DNA of 64,000 bases from Nannocystis sp. (GTDB lineage Bacteria > Myxococcota_A > Polyangia > Nannocystales > Nannocystaceae): NCBI RefSeq assembly GCF_016714285.1, contig NZ_JADJNN010000001.1, positions 992,001 through 1,056,000 of the forward strand, given 5' to 3'. The notes below the pieces were generated by a model. That model had not been told where the DNA came from and searched no databases. It was given only the letters and a program-made list of their open reading frames with translations. The position numbers and the translations under genes were made by a program. Numbering within the stretch: the first letter of the stretch is position 1; every line of letters starts with the position of its first letter. Below are positions 57,828 through 64,000 of this stretch, one piece after another.

Positions 57828-60491
57828 TCATAACCGATCGAAGCGCAGATCGACCTCCCGCGTCACGTGTCCGCGGCGCACATCCGAGTCCATGGCCACG
57901 GGCGCCAGGATCTCGGCCAGCGCGGGCGGTGGGATCGCCTCGACGCGCACATCTCCCTCGGGCAGGTCGGGCACGGACCAACGCCCGTCCGCCGTCGTCT
58001 TCGCCTCCGCCAGCAGCGTCGACCCGTCCGCGCTGCGGACCAGCACCCGCGCCCCGCCGACCGGCTCGCCGCGCTCGTCCGTGATCTCGCCCTCCATCCC
58101 CGCGGCCTCGTCGAGCTCGAACACCAGCGTCGCCGCCCCGCTCGCCGGCCGCTCGATCAGCTCGCTCTGCGCCACCCAGCCGCCCGCCCGCACCACCACC
58201 CGCACCCGCTCGCCGGCCAGGCGCCGCACCTCCGCCTCGCCCGCCTCGTCGGTCGACCACAGCCGCTCGTCGACCTCGACCCGCGCCCCCGCGATCGGAT
58301 CGCCGCTCCCGCGCGCCCGCACGCTCAGCGCCAGCGACCACCCCGCCACCAGCGAGACCTCGACCGGCGCCCCGCCGCGGGTGCGCGCCACCTTCACCGA
58401 CCGCTGCCCCGGCGCGTAGTCCGGGTGGTCGAACTCCAGCGCACCTGTCCCCGGGGCCAGGTCCGTGAATTCAAACAGCCCGCGCTCGTCGGTCCACCCG
58501 ACCTGCGTCGCCGTCAGCCCGTCCTTCGGCGTCAGCGTCACCCGCACCCCCGCGAGCGGCTGATCGTTGCCCCCGCGGATCCGCCCGGTCAGCTCGCCCT
58601 CCGCCGGCTGCATCAGCCGCTCGATCACCACGTCCTCGCGCCCCAGATCGAGCTCCACCACCTCGGGGATCAGCCCCGCCCGGCGCAGCACCAGCCGCTC
58701 CCGCCCGCGCCGATAACCCGCATCGAACACCCCGAACGCGTCGGTCAGCACCTCGCTGCCGTCGCCGAGCTCCACCCGCACCCCCGCGAGCGGCCGCCGG
58801 TTGCCATCGAAGACCCGCCCCGTGACGTGCACCCCGCGGCCCAGCGTCAGCACCACCCCCTCGCGCGCTTGCCCCGGCGCCAGCGTCACCACCGCGACCG
58901 GCGACGCCGCGTGCAGCCCGTGCACCGCCCGCAGCCGGTAGGTCCCCGGCAGCAGCAGCTCGAGCGCGAAGCGCCCCGCCTCGTCGCTCTCCGCCATCAG
59001 CCCCGTCACCTCGCCCGCGTCCGCGAGCCCGCCCGCGAGCGCCGTCAGCGGGATCGGCGGCACCGTCCCGCCGGTGACCCCGAGGCTCCCGCCGCGCAGC
59101 AGCGCCGTGAAGGTCCCCGCCCGCGCCGAGCCCTCGCCCACGCTGTACAGCTGCTCGCTGTCCACCACCACGCTCGCCGCGACCACCGGCTGCCCGCGCT
59201 CGTCGACCACGATCCCCGCGATCCGCCCCGGCCGCAGCAGCGTCAAGGTCTGGGTCGGCAGCGGCGTGGCCCCCAGGTCGACCTGGATCGCCTCGCTCGG
59301 CAGGTATCCGTCCGCGTCCGCGCTCACGACATACGGCCCCGGCACGATCGGACCGATCGCCACCTGTCCTTCGGGACCTGTCTCTCCGACCTGCTGCAAC
59401 AGCCCCACGCTCGCGTAGCCGACCGTCACCCGCGCCCCCGCCACCGGCGCCCCGTCGGGGCTGATCACCCGCACCGGGATGCGGTACGCCAGCGCCAGCG
59501 CCAGCCCGACCTCCGTGCCCGCGCCGAGGTTCTCGAGCGGTATCGACGCGTACTCCTGATCGCCCGGCGCCTCCGCCTCGACCGTCGCCACCAGCCCGTA
59601 GACCCCGTCGACCAGCTCGGTGAACGCGAAGCTCCCGTCCGCCGCGACCCGCTGATAAACCGGCGGCCACAGCGACGAGCCCTCGAGCCGCACCCTCGCC
59701 CGCGCCGCTATCTTCGGCTCGCCGATCACGGCCCCGGTCAACCCGAGCAGCTCGTCCAGCACGATCACCACCCCGGCCTCCGGCGCGTACGCGTCGCGGA
59801 TCGTCAGCGCGTGCCCGGGCTTGCTCGTGCGCAGCCGGATCGGCCCCTCCGGCAGCGTGTCGAGCAGGAAGCTCCCGTCCGCCGCGCTCGTCACCCGCCA
59901 CGGCTCCGGCTCGCCCAGGTTCGGCAGCGGCAGCGCGGCCACCTCCGCCCCCGCCACGGCTCGCCCCTGCCCGTCGATCACCTCGCCGCGCAGCGACGAC
60001 GCCAGCCCCAGCGCCACCGTCGGCAGCTGCACGTCCGCGTCGGTCGCCGGCGTCGTCAGCACCGCCCGCAGCCGCCCCGGCACCAGCATCTCGACCACCA
60101 CCGCCTCGGTCACCGCCAGCGCCAGCGCGAAGCTCCCATCCGCCGCGCAGCTCGCCTCCGCCAGCAGCTTCTCCGCCCGCCACGCCCGCGCCGTGCACTG
60201 CCCCAGCGGCGGGGGCGTCAGCGGGCCCGCGTCCAGGCTGTCCTTTTCAACCTGTCCCTCAGGACCTGTCCCGACAGCCAGGCTCTCGAGCAGCACCCGC
60301 CCGAGCACCCGCCGCGGCGGCGCCAGCACCACCGCGGGCGCCCCCGCCTCGCCGCCCTCGCTGGCCTCGCTCCCGCCTTCGATCACCGGCGGCGGCGCGC
60401 CGAGCCACAGCCACGCCAGCACGCCGCCGAGGCCCGCCAGCAGCAGCCCGATCACCGCCCACCGCGCCCGCCCCATCGCGGCCCTTACCAT
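57828..60491 (-). CDS. Membrane-anchored protein of carboxypeptidase-regulatory-like repeats
   Basis: An 887-residue protein. An N-terminal anchor (WAVIGLLLAGLGGVLAWLWL) is followed by about nine repeats of the carboxypeptidase-D regulatory/transthyretin-like type: GxVxDxxGxPVxGAxV, then a TDxxGxFxFxxLPxG pattern (GEVIDGQGRAVAGAEVAALP, AADGSFLLDTLPEGPIRLR, GRVFDGNRRPLAGVRVELGD, GEITDERGEPVGGARVLVRS). Such arrays are envelope-spanning or adhesive stalks. Two loops contain TGPEGQV, each coded by TGTCC-type modules (about 59361-59385 and 60240-60285). The start is ATG 60491 or 60476. It begins 9 bases after ridA on the same strand. Confidence 0.9.
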   Translation of the reverse strand: MVRAAMGRARWAVIGLLLAGLGGVLAWLWLGAPPPVIEGGSEASEGGEAGAPAVVLAPPRRVLGRVLLESLAVGTGPEGQVEKDSLDAGPLTPPPLGQCTARAWRAEKLLAEASCAADGSFALALAVTEAVVVEMLVPGRLRAVLTTPATDADVQLPTVALGLASSLRGEVIDGQGRAVAGAEVAALPLPNLGEPEPWRVTSAADGSFLLDTLPEGPIRLRTSKPGHALTIRDAYAPEAGVVIVLDELLGLTGAVIGEPKIAARARVRLEGSSLWPPVYQRVAADGSFAFTELVDGVYGLVATVEAEAPGDQEYASIPLENLGAGTEVGLALALAYRIPVRVISPDGAPVAGARVTVGYASVGLLQQVGETGPEGQVAIGPIVPGPYVVSADADGYLPSEAIQVDLGATPLPTQTLTLLRPGRIAGIVVDERGQPVVAASVVVDSEQLYSVGEGSARAGTFTALLRGGSLGVTGGTVPPIPLTALAGGLADAGEVTGLMAESDEAGRFALELLLPGTYRLRAVHGLHAASPVAVVTLAPGQAREGVVLTLGRGVHVTGRVFDGNRRPLAGVRVELGDGSEVLTDAFGVFDAGYRRGRERLVLRRAGLIPEVVELDLGREDVVIERLMQPAEGELTGRIRGGNDQPLAGVRVTLTPKDGLTATQVGWTDERGLFEFTDLAPGTGALEFDHPDYAPGQRSVKVARTRGGAPVEVSLVAGWSLALSVRARGSGDPIAGARVEVDERLWSTDEAGEAEVRRLAGERVRVVVRAGGWVAQSELIERPASGAATLVFELDEAAGMEGEITDERGEPVGGARVLVRSADGSTLLAEAKTTADGRWSVPDLPEGDVRVEAIPPPALAEILAPVAMDSDVRRGHVTREVDLRFDRL

Positions 60492-60500
60492 CGCGGCTCT

Positions 60501-60923
60501 TTAGGGCCCCACCGCGATCATGTCGATCTCGACCAGCACCCCGCGCGGCAGGTACGCCACCTGCACCGTCGATCGAGCCGGCGGATCCTTGGTGAAGGCT
60601 CGCCCGTAGATCTCATTGACCTGGCCGAAGTGCTGCATGTCGGCGAGGAAGATCCCCGCGCGCACCACGTGCTCGAAGCCCACGCCCGCGGCCGCCAGCA
60701 GCCCGCGCAGGTTCTCCATCACCCGCTCCGTCTGGGCCACGATGTCCCCCTCACCCACGATCTGCATCGTCTTCGGGTCGAGCGGGATCTGGCCCGAGGT
60801 GTACACCGTGCGCCCGCCGCGGACCGCGATCGCCTGGCTGTACGGCCCGATCGCCTGCGGCGCGTCGGCGGTGCGGATGACCTCGGTGATGACCTCGCGG
60901 ATGACGGGCTCGCGGACGTGCAT
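60501..60923 (-). CDS. ridA: RidA-family enamine/imine deaminase
   Basis: A 140-residue YjgF/YER057c/UK114 family protein. It has RTADAPQAIGPYSQAI, VYTSGQIPLDPKTMQIVGEG, QTERVMENLRGLLAAAGVGF and ARSTVQVAYLPRGVLVEIDM. The Arg that binds the substrate carboxylate (in YLPRG) and the terminal E-I-D are present. RidA trimers hydrolyse reactive 2-aminoacrylate and related imines from PLP enzymes. The start is ATG 60923; the longer frame to 61028 is non-homologous. It is the first gene of a minus-strand operon and divergent from the phosphoesterase gene at 61037. Confidence 0.95.
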   Translation of the reverse strand: MHVREPVIREVITEVIRTADAPQAIGPYSQAIAVRGGRTVYTSGQIPLDPKTMQIVGEGDIVAQTERVMENLRGLLAAAGVGFEHVVRAGIFLADMQHFGQVNEIYGRAFTKDPPARSTVQVAYLPRGVLVEIDMIAVGP

Positions 60924-61036
60924 GCCTGTCAGGCTCGCCCAAAGCCCGCCCGCCCGCAACGCGCAGCGCGGCCTGCGCGACACCGATCCGTGACCAGGCT
61001 GTGACGCCGCGCCCGCGCGTGCCACCATCGCCGGCG

Positions 61037-62761
61037 ATGCCGGGCACCCCGCAGTTCCCGTACGCGCCGGCCCGCATGGTCCGCTGGTACGGCCCCTTGC
61101 AGCTGCTGCAGACCGGCCGCCGCGTGTGGCTGTCGACCATCCTCGGCGCCGACTTCGACCGGCGTCAGATCGACCCGCGCACCAGCGAGGCCTACGCCCG
61201 CTTCGACTTCACGACCCGCACCCTCGTCACCGGCGAGGTCGTCGCCCGCGAGGAGATCGTGCTCGACTACATCGCCGACACCGGCGACGGCTGGGACTCG
61301 ACCTACGCGATCGCGTACACCGCCACGCGCCCCGAGCTCCGCGTCGACGCCCCCGACGGCGCCACCCACCTCACCCGCCGCGGCGACATCCTCGTGCTCG
61401 GCGGCGACGAGGTCTACCCGACCCCCAGCCGCGCCGCCTACGAGCAACGCCTCGTCATGCCCTACCACGCCGCGATGGGCTGGACCGAGACCGAGCACCC
61501 GACCCTCTTTGCCATCCCGGGCAACCACGACTGGTACGACAACCTCGCCGCCTGGAGCCGCCTGTTCACCGACAAGCCGTGGTTCTGCGGCTGGCGCCTG
61601 GGCCAGCGCCGCAGCTACTTCGCCGCCCGCCTCCCGCACGACTGGTGGATCATCGGCACCGACACCCAGCTCGGCGCCGACATCGACGCCACCCAGGTCG
61701 CCTACTTCACCGGCATCGCCGCGCAGATGGGCCCCGACGCCCGCGTCATCCTCTGCACCGCCGAGCCGCACTGGGTCTACGAGCACGAGGCCGACCCCGA
61801 CGAGCGCGCCCGCATGCGCCGCGACAGCAACCTCGTCTTCCTCGAGGAGACGATCTTCAAGGGCCGCGTCCGCCTCAACCTCTCCGGCGACTACCACCAC
61901 TACCGCCGCCACGCGAGCCCCGACGATCGCAGCCAGAAGATCACCGCCGGCAGCGGCGGCGCCTTCCTCCACCCGACCCACAGCTTCAAGCAGACCCCGC
62001 TGGTCACCGGCCACGCCCTGCGCTGCAGCTACCCCGACCTCGCCACCTCGCGCCGCCTCACCTGGCGCGACCTCCTGTTCGTCTACCACAGCCCGAGCTT
62101 CGGCCTCCTCACCGGCCTCCTCTACCTCCTGGTCGGCTGGAACCTGCTCGGCGCGCGCCACGATTTCCAGGTCGGCGGCCTCGGCTCCACCGCCGAGGAA
62201 TTCATCGCCGCCGCCCTCAGCTCGCCCTCCGCCTTCAGCACGATCCTCGTCGCCATCGTCGGCTTCTTCATCTTCACCGACACCCACCGCGCCTGGTACC
62301 GCTTCGCGGGCGGCCTCACCCACGCGCTCGCCCACCTCGGCGCCGCCGTGGCGATCGGCTGGCTCATGAGCCGCGTGGCGATCGCCGCCGGCTGGAGCTT
62401 CGGCGGCCTGCCGCACCTCGGCCTCACCCTGATCGCCCTGTTCGTCGGCGGCTGGATCGTCGGCGCCCAGATCATGGGCCTCTACCTCCTCGTCTCGCTC
62501 AACGGCTTCGGCCGCCACACCACCGAGGCCTACAGCGGCCTCGGCATCCGCGACTACAAGCTGTTCCTGCGCATCGCCGTCGGCCGCGACGGCGGCCTCA
62601 CCATCTACCCGATCGGCCTCGACCGCGTGCCCCGACGCTGGCGCGAGATCCACGATGCCCCGCGCGATCAGCCGCGCTTCGTCCCCGGCGAGCGCGACCT
62701 CGCCGACCCGCGCACCCGGCCGCGTCTGGTCGAGCCCCCGATCGTCGTCCGCCCCGATTGA
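61037..62761 (+). CDS. Membrane-associated metallophosphoesterase
   Basis: A 574-residue protein starting at ATG 61037. Calcineurin-like phosphoesterase motifs are DILVLGGDEVYPTP, FAIPGNHDWYDN and LNLSGDYHHYRRH (GD, GNHD and GDxHH metal ligands). The middle has AEPHWVYEHEAD. Four or five hydrophobic helices follow at about 350-490 (FGLLTGLLYLLVGWNLLG, FSTILVAIVGFFIFTD, LGLTLIALFVGGWIVGAQIM), then a soluble tail. Such hybrids occur in myxobacteria and actinobacteria with unknown substrate. No signal peptide is seen, so the catalytic domain is probably cytoplasmic. Confidence 0.88.
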   Translation: MPGTPQFPYAPARMVRWYGPLQLLQTGRRVWLSTILGADFDRRQIDPRTSEAYARFDFTTRTLVTGEVVAREEIVLDYIADTGDGWDSTYAIAYTATRPELRVDAPDGATHLTRRGDILVLGGDEVYPTPSRAAYEQRLVMPYHAAMGWTETEHPTLFAIPGNHDWYDNLAAWSRLFTDKPWFCGWRLGQRRSYFAARLPHDWWIIGTDTQLGADIDATQVAYFTGIAAQMGPDARVILCTAEPHWVYEHEADPDERARMRRDSNLVFLEETIFKGRVRLNLSGDYHHYRRHASPDDRSQKITAGSGGAFLHPTHSFKQTPLVTGHALRCSYPDLATSRRLTWRDLLFVYHSPSFGLLTGLLYLLVGWNLLGARHDFQVGGLGSTAEEFIAAALSSPSAFSTILVAIVGFFIFTDTHRAWYRFAGGLTHALAHLGAAVAIGWLMSRVAIAAGWSFGGLPHLGLTLIALFVGGWIVGAQIMGLYLLVSLNGFGRHTTEAYSGLGIRDYKLFLRIAVGRDGGLTIYPIGLDRVPRRWREIHDAPRDQPRFVPGERDLADPRTRPRLVEPPIVVRPD

Positions 62762-62796
62762 CGCCACGCCGCCGCCGCCGCGATACTCCCGGCCCC

Positions 62797-63015
62797 ATGG
62801 AAGAACTCATCAAGCAGATCGTCAGCAAGACCGGCATCTCCGAGGACCAGGCCCGCGGCGCCGCCACCACGGTCATCGGCTTCCTCAAGGCCAAGCTCCC
62901 CGAGTCGATCGGCGGCCACCTCGACTCCGCCCTCGGCTCCGCCGCTGGCGCCCTCGGCGGCGTCGACCTCGGCAGCGTCACCTCCAGCCTCGGCGGCCTG
63001 TTCGGCAAGAAGTAA
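62797..63015 (+). CDS. Small helical protein (72 residues)
   Basis: The protein runs from MEELIKQIVSKTGISEDQAR to a Gly-rich C-terminus (SLGGLFGKK). The N-terminal 45 residues form an amphipathic helical unit seen in small DUF2267/DUF937-like proteins (ISEDQARGAATTVIGFLKAK LPESI). No membrane or signal segment is present. It lies 35 bases after the phosphoesterase gene and may be co-transcribed. Function unknown. Confidence 0.75.
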   Translation: MEELIKQIVSKTGISEDQARGAATTVIGFLKAKLPESIGGHLDSALGSAAGALGGVDLGSVTSSLGGLFGKK

Positions 63016-63042
63016 CCCGCGCTCGCCCGTTTCGCGGCCTCA

Positions 63043-63218
63043 GGCCGCCCCGACCGCGAACGGGAACCCTCGCTCTCTCAGGCTGCCCCGACCGCGAACG
63101 GGAACCCTCGCTCTCTCAGGCCGCCCCGACCGCGAACGGGAACCCTCGCTCTCTCAGGCCGCCCCGACCGCGAACGGGAACCCTCGCTCTCTCAGGCCGC
63201 CCCGACCGCGAACGGGAA
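63043..63218. repeat. Five copies of a 38-bp repeat that includes the tail of the next gene
   Basis: GGCCGCCCCGACCGCGAACG, continued by GGAACCCTCGCTCTCTCA, starts at 63043, 63081, 63119, 63157 and 63195; the last is partial. The fifth copy is the 3' end of the convergent gene at 63192, coding FPFAVGAA and its TGA. The four others reproduce that coding tail and stop outside the gene. Near identity indicates recent expansion. Confidence 0.93.
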
Positions 63219-63998
63219 GCGCACGTCGACGTCGCCGCCGCTGGCCACGAACACCGGGAAGCGCCAGCGCTTCACTGCTGCCGTCACGCACTCGTCGACC
63301 GCCACATCGTTCACCGTGCTGCGAGCGATCGCCGGGTAGGCCACGCTGCCGTCGCCCTGGATCGTGAACGCCACCTCGACCTCGCCGCGCAGCCCCGGGT
63401 CGCGGGTCATGCCCTCGCGGAAGCACTGGCGCACCTCCGGCTTGTGGCGGTTGACCACCCCGCGGATCAGGTCGCGACCCACGCTCGCCGTCCACACCAC
63501 GCTGGTGCGCCGCTCCGGCGCTGGCGCCGGGTCGCGGCTAGCGAAGGCCTCCTTCGCCGCCCGCTTCCCGCCGCCCCATCGCCGCCGGCCGTGCTCGTCG
63601 AGCTGCGCGATCAGCCCGATCTCGACGTCGACCACCTCGCGCGCCAGACCGCCGCCCTGCCGCCCCGTGCCCACCAGCTCGAGGCCGCGCTGGAGCGGGA
63701 GCTTCGCCGCCTCCTTGGCCCACACCGCCGTCTCCCCGGCGAACACCGCGTAGCGGGCCATCGACGCCCGCGCGTCCTTGTGACCCTGCTCGATCGCCGC
63801 CAGGAAGTCCCCGACGCTGAAGATACCTGACCTTCGCGCCATGTCCTCCGGGTCATGTCCTAAAGGACCGGCGACCACCTCGCTCGCCGCCTCGCTCGCC
63901 GCGGGCACCGGCACCACCGGGCTCGCCGTCGCTACCGCCGCGACCCGCGTCGGCAGGCTCGGCGCCGCCGACGGCACCACCTCGTCGCGCGGCGTCAT
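63192..63998 (-). CDS. AgmX/TonB-like C-terminal domain protein, 5' end possibly beyond the window
   Basis: 268 residues from an ATG at 63998, two bases from the window edge, so the true N-terminus may lie outside. An Ala/Pro/Val-rich first part is followed by a helical middle (SVGDFLAAIEQGHKDARASM). A C-terminal domain of the AgmX/PglI or TonB type spans the last 90 residues: VVNRHKPEVRQCFREGMTRD, GEVEVAFTIQGDGSVAYPAI and CVTAAVKRWRFP. Such proteins couple to gliding or envelope energy systems in myxobacteria. The last eight codons and stop are part of a 38-bp tandem repeat array. Confidence 0.8.
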   Translation of the reverse strand: MTPRDEVVPSAAPSLPTRVAAVATASPVVPVPAASEAASEVVAGPLGHDPEDMARRSGIFSVGDFLAAIEQGHKDARASMARYAVFAGETAVWAKEAAKLPLQRGLELVGTGRQGGGLAREVVDVEIGLIAQLDEHGRRRWGGGKRAAKEAFASRDPAPAPERRTSVVWTASVGRDLIRGVVNRHKPEVRQCFREGMTRDPGLRGEVEVAFTIQGDGSVAYPAIARSTVNDVAVDECVTAAVKRWRFPVFVASGGDVDVRFPFAVGAA

Positions 63999-64000
63999 GT

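Noticed and set aside
63043..63218. CRISPR-like array of 38-bp units
   Set aside because: Units are contiguous without spacers and contain the coding tail of a gene; no cas gene is present.

Overview
The window is chromosomal DNA of very high GC content from a large-genome predatory-type deltaproteobacterium, most likely a myxobacterium of the Nannocystis/Plesiocystis kind. This is inferred from three eukaryote-like Ser/Thr kinases, an FHA regulator beside one of them, a sigma-54 activator, lipoproteins with Ser/Thr-rich linkers and DUF4215-type Cys repeats, a CotH-like lipoprotein and a PrkA kinase. No rRNA, CRISPR array, prophage or complete insertion sequence is visible. One canonical tRNA (Leu, UAA) is present.

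Layout. 1-3147: an epoxide-hydrolase-like enzyme with a lipoprotein, divergent from a sigma-54 response regulator. 3399-9717: a tightly packed thiol-redox and surface cluster (VKOR-DsbA fusion, Cys-rich membrane protein, TlpA-like thioredoxin, TPR membrane protein, Cys-rich lipoprotein). 9740-10975: a lower-GC island with a broken HEPN-like gene. 11136-16482: ATP-grasp ligase, a giant kinase-ATPase and tRNA-Leu. 16685-21570: uvrA followed by an inserted, compositionally foreign Bacteroidetes-like gene. 21580-29886: adenylate cyclase, hydrolases, PhoD, more lipoproteins and an IS91-family remnant. 29945-36868: kinase with FHA regulator, then an ECF sigma factor upstream of a PLP decarboxylase that ends in a cyclic-nucleotide-binding domain. 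37043-37952: a promoter, a structured leader, a tRNA-like RNA with a 9-nt anticodon loop, and a PTH2-like gene with no ordinary start codon. 38024-46994: CotH-like lipoprotein, kinase-TPR, lnt (frameshifted), tatD, a stand-alone rplC with its own promoter and terminator, rlmE. 47127-53055: an overlapping pair, CHAT-SIR2 and nSTAND-WD40, that resembles a defence or signalling module. 53338-64000: lipoproteins, DUF4291, a ridA-to-prkA operon, a membrane phosphoesterase and a TonB/AgmX-like protein.

Two themes cut across the genes. First, a short hairpin module, CTGTCC-N4-GGACAG and its relatives, recurs in both orientations. It lies in frame inside protein linkers and in clusters between genes, often directly at stop codons. 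Second, several gene 3' ends, stop codon included, are duplicated downstream (the 12441 kinase, uvrA, the nSTAND gene, the 63192 gene). These themes and the tRNA-like/PTH2 locus are the best candidates for undescribed biology here. Three genes carry apparent frameshifts (HEPN-like, lnt, CHAT-SIR2), two of them at or next to C-rich tracts, so sequencing error must be excluded before reading biology into them.
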